From the NCBI GenBank assembly GCA_019856515.1, contig CP082230.1, positions 1,922,001 to 1,986,000 of the forward strand: a stretch of DNA of 64,000 bases. Reading direction: 5' to 3'. Source of the stretch: Prolixibacteraceae bacterium. Lineage in GTDB: Bacteria > Bacteroidota > Bacteroidia > Bacteroidales > Prolixibacteraceae. The translations under genes were made by a program, and so were the position numbers. Below are positions 36,289 to 44,882 of this stretch, piece after piece. The notes beneath the pieces were generated by a model. The model saw only the letters and a program-made list of their open reading frames with translations, searched no databases and was not told the origin of the DNA. Each line of letters starts with the position of its first letter. The first letter of the stretch is position 1.

Positions 36289-37566
36289 TTAAATTGAGTT
36301 CACAGAAACATAATGAACATTTGGAGTGGCTCCATATTTCCCTAACAGATAATTCTTACCGTATTGGTCACTAGTACGAACACCCTTAATCTCGTCTAGG
36401 GAATATAGATTTGACTCTCCATAAATATTTTTGTCCATAAACCAAATCTGATCTCTCCTGAAAGTTTCTGGATCTAGAATATAAACATTATGTGTATTGA
36501 AAATTAATTGCGCATTATTTTTATTAAACTCTTTTGAATTAAATAAACGAATAATATTCAAAAGAAGATTAGTATGTAGTTTAGAGCAGAGCTCATCAAT
36601 AACCAACGTTTTACCATTTTCTAGCGTATCAATAATGGGGCCTGATAAAGCAAACATCTTTTGAGTTCCTTCTGATTCATCTTTAAACAAATTAAAAAGA
36701 CTTTTTTCGTCTACAGGCCTATAGTCCTTATCAAAAACATCTTTCTTTACATTAATATCTGGACGATTATAAACCTTTATTTTTTCAGGCAATTCCGTAA
36801 ATAATTGTGATAAGGAATCTGGAAACTCGCTATCTTTAACAAGTAGACTATCAATACCAAGATCAGACTCTGAAAGAAATTTTTCAACACGACTCCTAAA
36901 GTTATTATTCTCTTGCACTTTATCAATCGTAAATGACTCATAACCTTCAGGTTCATTTCCTGAAATCACATTAAAACTTTTAAACCATTCTATGACCTCT
37001 GATGCCAATGAATCATTTAATTGATCAGCCAAAGACAACAATAAACCATTCTCTCTCAACAGATTCTTTGACTTAATAAGTTTAGCTATTTCGAATTTCG
37101 TTTTGTTATAGTCAATCTCCTCGTCTTCGAAACGATAAAAAACCTCCGTTTCCCTTTGAGCTTTCGAAAACAACCACTCCTCCGTTACCTTATTCCTATT
37201 TAAAGAAAAACCATAGCGATATTGGATACCATCTTTTGACAAAAAAACCATCTCGAATTCACTGTCTTGGGTAATTGTTTCTGTATTCAATCTAAAAGGA
37301 TCAACATCAATCTTGTCTCCCTTTTGACTAGAGCTAGAAGTTCTGAGTATAAATCTAGTCATAAAATTCATTGCATTGAACAGTTTACTCTTACCACTCG
37401 CATTAGCCCCATAAACTACAGAGGTCTTTAATGCACTTATTTTTTGGTCCGGAAACTGCACAATATTATTCACTAATGAAGTTTTGTCTCGTTCAGATAG
37501 AACAGCACTAAATTCAACTTCATCCTTAAACGTTTTATAATTCTTTACTGTAAAATTTAAAAGCAT
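36289..37566 (-). CDS. RloA-like AAA ATPase (AbiL-like component 1)
   Basis: 425 residues from the ATG at 37566 (MLLNFTVKNYKTFKDEVEFS, the usual start of AAA_15/21 ATPases of the SMC/OLD type). Walker A is GANASGKS at about 53-60; Walker B is TLVIDELCSKLH, where Glu is followed by Leu-Cys in place of the usual Ile/Phe; the switch His is in IFNTHNVYIL. The region between is long and charged. It would hydrolyse ATP to activate or restrain the RloB effector. The two genes are probably co-transcribed. AT content looks similar to its neighbours. Confidence 0.87.
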   Translation of the reverse strand: MLLNFTVKNYKTFKDEVEFSAVLSERDKTSLVNNIVQFPDQKISALKTSVVYGANASGKSKLFNAMNFMTRFILRTSSSSQKGDKIDVDPFRLNTETITQDSEFEMVFLSKDGIQYRYGFSLNRNKVTEEWLFSKAQRETEVFYRFEDEEIDYNKTKFEIAKLIKSKNLLRENGLLLSLADQLNDSLASEVIEWFKSFNVISGNEPEGYESFTIDKVQENNNFRSRVEKFLSESDLGIDSLLVKDSEFPDSLSQLFTELPEKIKVYNRPDINVKKDVFDKDYRPVDEKSLFNLFKDESEGTQKMFALSGPIIDTLENGKTLVIDELCSKLHTNLLLNIIRLFNSKEFNKNNAQLIFNTHNVYILDPETFRRDQIWFMDKNIYGESNLYSLDEIKGVRTSDQYGKNYLLGKYGATPNVHYVSVNSI

Positions 37567-37866
37567 ATCATGTATTATTTGCAAACATAAAAGTAGCTAT
37601 TTGCAAATATACAACAAAAACAGGTTGTTAACTCCCAAAAATGACTTTTTAACCATACATGTCTTATTAAGCAAAGAATTATGAGAATGAATTGTTTATG
37701 CACTAACATATTTCTTAATTATAATTCTACGAATAGACTCTATTACTAGAAAAGAATCTCTACTCCATTATTCACGTTAAGTATAGATGTGTAAATAATG
37801 ACGTATCTTTTATTATATGATATTAGTCATAGTGTTTGTAAATCGGCTCATATCTCTTTTGACAAC

Positions 37867-37912
37867 AATGCACTGAAAGTCCTAAACTTTCTAGCCTAGT
37901 GGGACAGCTTTT
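37867..37912. repeat. REP-like dispersed repeat, copy 1 (degenerate)
   Basis: CAATGCACTGAAAGTC...TAGCCTAGTGGGACAGC aligns with 38033-38080 in the conserved outer parts (TGCrCTGAA and TAGCCyAGTGsGA). It lies in the 2.1-kb gene-free island between the AbiL-like pair and pncB. Confidence 0.5.
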
Positions 37913-38029
37913 ATGTTATAGTAATTAATGATGCGTTATCATATAAGATTCATTGACATCATTAAATGAGATCTCCACAATCGATATTAACAGGTCGAGT
38001 TATTCAATATAATCCATCTTTATTTGCTG

Positions 38030-38125
38030 CAACGATGCGCTGAAGACGCAACAGTGAATAGCCCAGTGCGAAGCGTTGGGTATAGATACTCCCCAACACA
38101 TAAGGGCTGTAAGTCCGCTCCAATT
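38030..38125. repeat. REP-like dispersed repeat, copy 2
   Basis: Contains GCGCTGAAGACGC, then AGCCCAGTGCGAAGCGTTGG and GGGCTGTAAGTCCGCTCC. The AGCCC/GGGCT ends are complementary, so the unit can fold. Similar AGCCCAGnGCGAAGC/GGGCTGnAAGTCCG units are widespread intergenic repeats in Bacteroidota (recalled, not searched). Confidence 0.55.
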
Positions 38126-38562
38126 TATTTTAATCGCAAATCACTCATACTGGTCTAACCTTCAACCCTCCGTATATAAAAAACCATACATACGCTTTAA
38201 AATCTAGACTAGAAAGTGATACCTCTTCAGGGTATAATATGTCATCCCCTTTCTCTGCATGAGATGATGTGAATATTAATATCATACTAAAAGAGAGCTG
38301 ACAAGATTATTTATTTTGTATGAGCAGACTCACACTATATATTGGGACTTGTGAGGTTGGATTAGCAGTTAAAGAGATGTCAATGTTTATGCTCCATTAC
38401 TTACATCAACTACAGCCACATAAAAAACAACTAATCAAGGACCTATATTGCTATTTTTAGTATATTCATAGAATCAAATCACTTCTCATAAAGAGAATTA
38501 CCTCACACCAAATATTCGACTTACCCCCCTGCTAATGCCCATTGGGATAATAGCAAGCATAT

Positions 38563-38764
38563 CTTCCCTACCACCTCCTTACTATCAACTAGGGGGATGA
38601 CAGGTACCTTCTCCCACCTATGTCCAAGATTTGTCCATGGTTTAGCCATGATTCAGCCATCGAAAACCCCGAAATCGATGGACAAACCATGGACGAACCA
38701 TGGCTGAACCATGGACAAAGGTAGGAGGAGACTCCTATCAACCCCTTAGGAGGTGGTAAGGAAG
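38563..38764. repeat. ~200-bp imperfect palindrome with iterated CCATGG units
   Basis: Left arm 38563-38663 and right arm 38675-38764 are inverted copies around an 11-nt loop. Matching pieces, left against the reverse complement of the right, include CTTCCyTACCACCTCCT at the outer ends, TTTGTCCATGGTTyAGCCATG in the middle and CCATCGA next to the loop. The right arm has three and the left arm one full CCATGG, with related CCATGA/CCATCG units between. Single-stranded, it would form one very long hairpin. There is no coding gene here. Confidence 0.8.
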
Positions 38765-38835
38765 TACTAAAGATGAAGGGAGTAAAATTAGTGCATATCA
38801 TTACAGATTCAGACGAATCGAAATCACAAGGCGTA

Positions 38836-38860
38836 CCAATGAATTGGCACAAACTTCGAC
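38836..38860. repeat. Short direct repeat, copy 1
   Basis: TACCAATGAATTGGCACAAA followed by CTTCGAC; a near-identical copy (GCCAATGAGTTGGCACAAGA then TTCGAC) is at about 39273-39299. Both precede AT-rich sequence with similar ATGATA spacing. Confidence 0.55.
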
Positions 38861-38905
38861 AAAGGGCATGATCATAAAATGATAGAATGTCAATGAAAAT
38901 CCTCC

Positions 38906-39053
38906 TTTAAAGCCACCTTCCTCTGAATAACATACTACAATCCCCTGCCTTCTTTTGAATATCACTGGTAGTAGATTCAAAGTTCCCTCACCCAAAAAGC
39001 AAAATCGATGAATGTACTTCGAATGAACTTTGAATGTACTTCGAGCCATGTCA
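38906..39053. repeat. ~148-bp dispersed repeat, island copy
   Basis: Its reverse complement aligns along its length with 53431-53578: shared blocks include ATGGCTCGAAGT, TTCATCGATTT, TAGTATGTTA and GGTGGCTTTAA. Inside are three 11-12-bp units (CGAAGTACATT, CAAAGTTCATT, CGAAGTACATT). The two copies lie in opposite orientation, 14.5 kb apart. Confidence 0.75.
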
Positions 39054-39272
39054 AAGGAAGGTCAGGGGATAGTAGCTTTTTAGTCATGATGTGGTGTTAT
39101 AGTTCTGAGTAGATCAATTTAAGAGATATCATCCGTATTTCATTCTTGCACATCCGCCTTTTGTGGACATCTATTTCGATGACGTTATGTATTGTTTGTG
39201 CCAATTTATTGTCACGAGAAGGAGACATAAACCGATATTGACCATTACAATGACAAAACAACGCACAAGGTG

Positions 39273-39299
39273 GGCCAATGAGTTGGCACAAGATTCGAC
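39273..39299. repeat. Short direct repeat, copy 2
   Basis: GCCAATGAGTTGGCACAAGA then TTCGAC, matching 38836-38860. The rest of the island (37567-39714) shows no gene with family features. Confidence 0.55.
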
Positions 39300-39714
39300 C
39301 TCCAACGTCAATATAGCACCGATGATAACTCTATGATAGGAGAAAATTGGGGATGCCAATTGCTGACATATGGCTGTCGACATTAATAAAACGGTGTATG
39401 ATTATGTATTTGAATTATGTTAATCTGCTATGAAGGGAGGGTAAAGGGGGTGAAAGACGGTATAAAAGAGGTATAAGGGAAGTATCAGATAGAGAGTAAA
39501 GAGTATGCAACACTTATGGGACCGAACCAACCTCATAAATTTGTATGAGAAGAAGAATGATAAAAAATCGTTAATGTGATCTTCGAAGACTTAGAACGTG
39601 TTCACTCTCAAAGAGTCAAAAGAAAAAGATGATTTATTTTCTTATGTAAACAGTTTCATTTTTATTACTTTTACGATATAAGCATAGGTTCATATAATAT
39701 TTTCAAAGAGACCA

Positions 39715-41118
39715 ATGAAAAATTACGGGTTATACACCGACTATTACGAAATCACCATGTCTCAAGCTTTCTTTCTATCGGGGAAAGGAACGGACCAGAC
39801 ATCATTTGATTACTTCTATAGAACAAATCCCTACGGGGGTGGTTATTTGGTATTTGCAGGGTTAAGCGATGCCATTGAGATGATTAAGGATTTTAGGTTT
39901 TCTTCTGAGGATCTTCAGTTCCTGACGAATCAAGGTCTTGATTCGAGATTTATTGACTATCTAAAGGATTTTAAATTTAGAGGAAACATATATGCCATGA
40001 GGGAAGGGGAAATTGCCTTCCCAAGGGTCCCAATAGTACGAGTGGAGGGTAATATTATCGAATGTCAGTTGATAGAAACACTCCTATTAAATATTTTAAA
40101 TTACGAGTCGCTTATTGCGACGAAGACTTTCCGTATTGTTCAGGCGGCCAAAGGGAGAGATATTATTGACTTTGGTCTTCGAAGAGCGCATGGTACAGGA
40201 GCTGTTCAAGCAAGTAAAGCAGCTATGATTGGTGGTGCAGTTGCTACATCTAACGTATATGCAGCAAGGAAGTATAATCTAAAAGTATCTGGAACGATGG
40301 CCCATAGTTGGGTTCAGAGTTTTTTGGACGAATATGAGGCCTTCCGAACTTTTGCTGAGATCCATCCAGATAACTGTATATTACTTGTGGACACCTACAA
40401 TACACTAGAGAGTGGAGTTCCTAATGCCATTAAATTGGCGGATGAATTGAAAGATAAAGGAATAAAGGTAAAAGGAATACGTCTCGACAGTGGTGACTTA
40501 TCTTATTTAAGCCGTAAAGCAAGACAGATGTTGGATGAGGCAGGATATCCAGATATAATCATCACGGCCTCTAACCAATTAAACGAATATGTAATCAATA
40601 GTCTCTTAGAACAAGATGCGAAGATTGATGCATTTGGAGTAGGAACAGAGATGATCACAGGTAAGCCTGATGCATCTCTAGACGGTGTTTATAAGCTATC
40701 GGAGTGTAATGGAATTCCTCGAATGAAGATATCTGAGAACATAGAGAAAGTAACGCTCCCTGGAGCAAAAAAAGTGGTACGTTACTTTGATGATCACGGT
40801 CAATTTTTCAGAGATGCGATTGTAAAGAGTTCTGAGGATGTCACTGCGATAACAGAAATTTCGCATCCAAGTGTTGACTATAAGAAGACCCCAGTAAAAG
40901 GTCTTAAATATGAGGAGTTACAGAAGCTCATCATGAAAGATGGCGAAGTAGTATCACCGCTACCATCGACACAGGAAGCCTACGAATATCTGCAAGAGAG
41001 ATCTAAGCAGTTGGCTGACGAACATTACCGTTTTATTAGTCCACACATCTATAAAGTGGGGCTTTCAGCGGCACTAAAACAAGAACGTGATGATTTCCTA
41101 AACAGGCTATCTTCATAA
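39715..41118 (+). CDS. pncB: Nicotinate phosphoribosyltransferase
   Basis: 467 residues. It converts nicotinate plus PRPP to nicotinate mononucleotide in NAD salvage. Family segments: GLYTDYYEITMSQAFF at the N-terminus (substrate pocket), DFGLRRAHGTGAVQASKAA, GTMAHSWVQSF (phosphate-binding region), RLDSGDLSYLSRKAR and ASNQLNEY...DAFGVGTEMITG. The length and order match the bacterial/eukaryotic-like type. The next gene begins 11 nt downstream, so they form an operon. Confidence 0.95.
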   Translation: MKNYGLYTDYYEITMSQAFFLSGKGTDQTSFDYFYRTNPYGGGYLVFAGLSDAIEMIKDFRFSSEDLQFLTNQGLDSRFIDYLKDFKFRGNIYAMREGEIAFPRVPIVRVEGNIIECQLIETLLLNILNYESLIATKTFRIVQAAKGRDIIDFGLRRAHGTGAVQASKAAMIGGAVATSNVYAARKYNLKVSGTMAHSWVQSFLDEYEAFRTFAEIHPDNCILLVDTYNTLESGVPNAIKLADELKDKGIKVKGIRLDSGDLSYLSRKARQMLDEAGYPDIIITASNQLNEYVINSLLEQDAKIDAFGVGTEMITGKPDASLDGVYKLSECNGIPRMKISENIEKVTLPGAKKVVRYFDDHGQFFRDAIVKSSEDVTAITEISHPSVDYKKTPVKGLKYEELQKLIMKDGEVVSPLPSTQEAYEYLQERSKQLADEHYRFISPHIYKVGLSAALKQERDDFLNRLSS

Positions 41119-41129
41119 ACCACAAAACC

Positions 41130-42257
41130 ATGAACCAAAGCCAAACAATACTAGTCATCAATAAAAAGATCTGCTGTACTAACATTGCTAAGATGGCAGA
41201 GAAATGTAAAAAGAACAATGTGTCCTTGCGCCCTCACGTAATGACACATCGTTCTACACAAATTGCCTCATGGTTCAGAACATATGGGATTGACAAAATT
41301 GCAGTCTCTTCCTTTAATGTTGCGGAGTATTTTATGGAACATGGCTGGGACGATATTACCGTAACTGTTCCGTTTAACATACATCATCTTGACCAACTCA
41401 ACCAATTAAATGAAAAGATTAAACTTCAAGTTGTAGCGGAGCATCTTTCGACCCTTGAGAAGGTAGAAGCACAGATCACCAAGCCAATATCGATATACCT
41501 TAAGATTGATACAGATGGAGAAATCCTTGGGGTAGCTGCGAGCAATACGGCTAAGATTGAGAAGATCATTCAATTTCTTCATGCCAAAAAGGATAAGTTT
41601 ATCTTCAAAGGCTTTCTAGCCCACCCGTATCATACATTCTTATGTAAGACAAGGCATGGGGTAAATAGTATTCATTATGATACAATACTTCAACTAAGAA
41701 AGTTACGTAATATGTTTCAATCCTACTTCCCCAAGATGGAGTTGGTATTGGGAGATACCCTGTCAGCTCTTATATGTAACGATTTTAGAAACATTAGTGA
41801 GATACAACCCAGTACCTTTGTTTTTAATGATGCTTTAACGTGGAAAATGGGAGCATGTAAGCTTGAAGATATTGCGTTGCGAATACGTACTACTGTCATT
41901 GCAAAAAACAAGGCCAGAAATGAGATCGTCATTCAATCAAATGAGCAACATTTAACCCGAAATAGTTATATTAATGTCGATGGAAAACCACTGTATGGTA
42001 GAATCATAAAGAAAGTTGAGAATAAAGATATTCTTCTTGGAGAACTAAATTATATCCATAAGATGTCTTTGACCCATGCTACCATTAAGGTTACTCCCAG
42101 TGAATTCTTCAAGATTAAAAGAGGTGATACTATTGAGGTGATTCCCGTAAAAGCACCTGCAACTTTTAATAGTTGTCAATGGGGCTTAACAGAAGAGCAA
42201 GAGGTGATTCATACCATGCCACAAAAGAAAGAGTGGGAGGCATATAAACAGAAATAA
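41130..42257 (+). CDS. Degenerate D-threonine aldolase/alanine racemase-like protein (probable pseudoenzyme)
   Basis: 375 residues with the fold-type III PLP barrel followed by a beta domain, as in D-threonine aldolase and D-serine dehydratase (DSD1). The family motif PHxKTHK, whose first Lys holds PLP, reads PHVMTHR here (Met38), so the Schiff-base Lys is missing. The C-terminal metal site, usually a PNHxCxxxN-type motif, reads PVKAPATFN. Other fold signatures (AVSSFNVAEYF, IYLKIDTDGEILGV, LVLGDTLSAL) remain. It may have lost catalysis and act as a binding protein. Co-transcription with pncB suggests a link to NAD metabolism, but that is inference. Confidence 0.8.
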   Translation: MNQSQTILVINKKICCTNIAKMAEKCKKNNVSLRPHVMTHRSTQIASWFRTYGIDKIAVSSFNVAEYFMEHGWDDITVTVPFNIHHLDQLNQLNEKIKLQVVAEHLSTLEKVEAQITKPISIYLKIDTDGEILGVAASNTAKIEKIIQFLHAKKDKFIFKGFLAHPYHTFLCKTRHGVNSIHYDTILQLRKLRNMFQSYFPKMELVLGDTLSALICNDFRNISEIQPSTFVFNDALTWKMGACKLEDIALRIRTTVIAKNKARNEIVIQSNEQHLTRNSYINVDGKPLYGRIIKKVENKDILLGELNYIHKMSLTHATIKVTPSEFFKIKRGDTIEVIPVKAPATFNSCQWGLTEEQEVIHTMPQKKEWEAYKQK

Positions 42258-42282
42258 GGAGGATATATTGATCCCCCTTATT
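42253..42282. terminator. Hairpin between the pncB operon and the convergent sulfatase gene
   Basis: AATAAGGAGGAT pairs with ATCCCCCTTATT (one mismatch) around 6 nt; it overlaps the stop codon of the upstream gene. T-tracts are weak, so termination is only probable. Confidence 0.5.
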
Positions 42283-42304
42283 ATATTGTTTATGCCATAT
42301 TTTC

Positions 42305-43834
42305 TTATAGATGAGGATATGCAACAGGCTTTCCTGTTTCTCTATCCAATGGTGTTTGTGCGTCAACACTTTTCATATGAGCCACCAATTTATCACAAAG
42401 CTCCTTGGCTTTCTTAGGATTAGAAAGGACAATATTATTTCTTTCCGCGATATCTTCCTTTAGGTTATACAGCTCTGCTTTTCCTTCATCGTAGCTATAC
42501 AACAACTTATAGTCGCCAATACGAATGGCAGTATATGGTTTAACATCGGGATATATTCTTCGGATACTAGGCCCAGCCCAATAGTGTGGGTAATGCCATA
42601 CCATCGGAACATCTCTCTTTAGGTGTTTCTTTCCATTAAGTAGTGGAGTAATGGAAGTTCCATCAGACACATAGTCTTGTGGTAAAGTAACACCGGCGAT
42701 CTCCGCAAAAGTGGTAAATAGATCATCGGTAATTACAGGCTCAGAAACTCTCTTAGCTTGACTGGTGACACCAGGCCAAGAGACTAACATAGGAATACGT
42801 ATTCCTCCTTCATATGATCCACCTTTACCTAAACGAAGAGGGAAACAAGAAGTCGCATAAGGACCATCTTTTTTATTTCCACCATGGGTTACCAAGCCTC
42901 CATTATCTGAGATAAAGAAAATAGCAGTGTTGTCTAATTGTCCATTCACTTGAAGTGCATCCATGACACGACCTAAACTTGCATCCATACTTTCAACCAT
43001 TGATGCATAACGAGCTTGAGTTCGGTTGTAGCCCAATCCTAAATACTTATCCATTAACTCAGGGTGCTCCATTAGCGGAGTATGTAATGCATAGTGAGAT
43101 AAATCGATAAAGAAAGGATTTTCTGAATGTGTCGAAAGAGAGTCGATCATATTGACTGCGACAGATGTTAGCGCATCGGTTAAGTATACACTATCTTTGT
43201 AGAAAGCCTCTAGACCTGGCACATGATGACTCGACTTTGGTTTACCATAAGGCACATAATAACTTCCAGGATGTCCAGCATGATGGGAAGCAACAGAGAC
43301 ATCAAAGCCAATATTCTTTGGATCGGCAGCATACGCACCTTTGTCACCCAAATGGCCTTTTCCGATGATTGCAGTAAAGTAGCCAGCCTGCTTTAACACT
43401 TGAGGAAGGGTTAATTGACTTTTAGATATACCAGGTACATTCCATTTTGGAACCAAATACTTTTGGTCTTTAGGTTTCCCGACACGTTCTCCAGGTATCC
43501 AGTTAGAGATTCTTGTTCGCATAGGATTTTGTCCTGTCATGATAGCTGTTCGTGTAGGAGAACAGACAGGACTCGATGCATAAGCATCCGTAAAAACAAC
43601 GCCTTTAGAAGCCAAGCGCTCCATATTGGGAGTTTGATATAGACGGTTGGTAGGAACAGAGGCTCCCCACATTGGAATAGAGCTATCCTGCCATCCCATA
43701 TCATCAACAACAAAAAGTAGAATATTGGGTTTCTTCTCAATTTTTCGTTCAGGCTTCTTTGCCATTGAACTTAAAGGGCAAGCAATCATACTTGCCGCCA
43801 TTAATTGTACTCCTATTTTCAGTTTACTATTCAT
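42305..43834 (-). CDS. Exported sulfatase
   Basis: 509 residues with a signal peptide (about residues 1-25, ending SSMA). Metal-binding NILLFVVDDMGWQD near 37-50; formylglycine signature SSPVCSPTRTAIMTGQNP with Cys91 to be oxidised to formylglycine by an anaerobic or aerobic maturase; IIGKGHLGD and FFISDNGG further on. It removes sulfate esters, probably from a glycan, in the periplasm. Substrate cannot be told. It is next to nagB, which suggests a sulfated amino-sugar substrate, but no polysaccharide-utilisation SusCD pair is present. Confidence 0.92.
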   Translation of the reverse strand: MNSKLKIGVQLMAASMIACPLSSMAKKPERKIEKKPNILLFVVDDMGWQDSSIPMWGASVPTNRLYQTPNMERLASKGVVFTDAYASSPVCSPTRTAIMTGQNPMRTRISNWIPGERVGKPKDQKYLVPKWNVPGISKSQLTLPQVLKQAGYFTAIIGKGHLGDKGAYAADPKNIGFDVSVASHHAGHPGSYYVPYGKPKSSHHVPGLEAFYKDSVYLTDALTSVAVNMIDSLSTHSENPFFIDLSHYALHTPLMEHPELMDKYLGLGYNRTQARYASMVESMDASLGRVMDALQVNGQLDNTAIFFISDNGGLVTHGGNKKDGPYATSCFPLRLGKGGSYEGGIRIPMLVSWPGVTSQAKRVSEPVITDDLFTTFAEIAGVTLPQDYVSDGTSITPLLNGKKHLKRDVPMVWHYPHYWAGPSIRRIYPDVKPYTAIRIGDYKLLYSYDEGKAELYNLKEDIAERNNIVLSNPKKAKELCDKLVAHMKSVDAQTPLDRETGKPVAYPHL

Positions 43835-43885
43835 AACCCTGTTTTATTGGTTAAGATAAAAATAGTAGAAAATACAATGACATCA

Positions 43886-43922
43886 AAATAAAGAACGTGC
43901 CATTACAGCACGCTCCTTATTT
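43886..43922 (-). terminator. Terminator of nagB
   Basis: On the minus strand AATAAGGAGCGTGC pairs with GCACGTTCTTTATT around a 7-nt loop, then TTTATTTT-type T-rich sequence. Confidence 0.75.
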
Positions 43923-43926
43923 GGTA

Positions 43927-44760
43927 CTACCACCCAACATTCTCGTTGGTATTCCAAATAGAATCAGGGGCAATATTCTCTTTTTCAATATCCTTAAAGT
44001 GCTTGTATGTTCCTACAGTCAACTCATATGTTGAAGATTCATCACATACAATCATTGACTGAGAGTGCAATTGCAACGCACTAATTGTCCACATATGGTT
44101 TACACCTTCTTCCACAGCATGACGAAGAGCACGAGACTTATTGTGTCCTGTTATAAGAATCATAATCTCTTTAGCGTCTAACAAAGTACCAACACCAACG
44201 GTTAGTGCTTTCTTTGGGACTTGGTTAATATCATTATCGAAGAAACGAGAATTGGCTACAATAGTATCTTGATTCAACTCTTTATCTCTTGTTCTTGAAG
44301 CCAATGAAGATCCAGGCTCATTAAATGCGATATGACCATCAACACCAACACCACCCATGAATAGATCAATGCCACCATAAGAGACAATCTTCTTCTCATA
44401 ACGTAGACACTCTTCTTTCATGTTTGCAGTATTTCCATCTAAGATGTTTACATTTTCAGGTTTCACATCTACATGAGAGAAGAAGTTATTCCACATAAAT
44501 GAATGATAGCTTTCTGGGTGATCTTTCGATATACCTACATACTCATCCATGTTAAATGTAACCACATTTGCAAATGAAACTTTCCCTGCATTATAAAGCT
44601 CAATAAGTGCTTTGTATGTTCCTAGAGGAGTTCCTCCAGTTGGAAGGCCTAGAACAAAAGGCTTCTTTTCAGTTGGGTTGGCATCCGCAATACGTTTTGC
44701 GATATAGTTGGCACTCCACTGTGCAACATTAGATGGTTGATCTTGAATTATTAACCTCAT
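43927..44760 (-). CDS. nagB: Glucosamine-6-phosphate deaminase
   Basis: 277 residues, close to E. coli NagB (266). It converts glucosamine-6-phosphate to fructose-6-phosphate and ammonia. Signatures: [16 protein letters not shown] (phosphate loop), [11 protein letters not shown] (catalytic Asp), [18 protein letters not shown] (Asp, His and Glu of the active site) and [17 protein letters not shown]. It has its own terminator, so it is probably transcribed apart from the sulfatase gene. Confidence 0.95.
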   Translation of the reverse strand: MRLIIQDQPSNVAQWSANYIAKRIADANPTEKKPFVLGLPTGGTPLGTYKALIELYNAGKVSFANVVTFNMDEYVGISKDHPESYHSFMWNNFFSHVDVKPENVNILDGNTANMKEECLRYEKKIVSYGGIDLFMGGVGVDGHIAFNEPGSSLASRTRDKELNQDTIVANSRFFDNDINQVPKKALTVGVGTLLDAKEIMILITGHNKSRALRHAVEEGVNHMWTISALQLHSQSMIVCDESSTYELTVGTYKHFKDIEKENIAPDSIWNTNENVGW

Positions 44761-44812
44761 CTTTTATAACTTTGATTCTACAGATTGTTATTATCTTAAA
44801 AAGTTCAAAGAT

Positions 44813-44852
44813 AAAAAAATAGGCTATAGAACATATAATTCTATAACCTATT
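44813..44852 (-). terminator. Terminator of lrgAB
   Basis: On the minus strand AATAGGTTATAGAA pairs with TTCTATAGCCTATT (one mismatch) and is followed by TTTTTTATC. Confidence 0.85.
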
Positions 44853-44882
44853 CACATTATCATTTTTTATTATTTCGAAGTT

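Noticed and set aside
38621..38721. Iterated CCATGG units considered as a CRISPR-like array
   Set aside because: Units are ~12 bp, contiguous and inverted across a centre; there are no spacers of uniform length and no cas genes.
38589..38852. Minus-strand frame across the palindrome (Ser/His/Met repeats)
   Set aside because: Its residues simply reflect the iterated CCATGG units; the inverted arms explain the sequence better than a protein.
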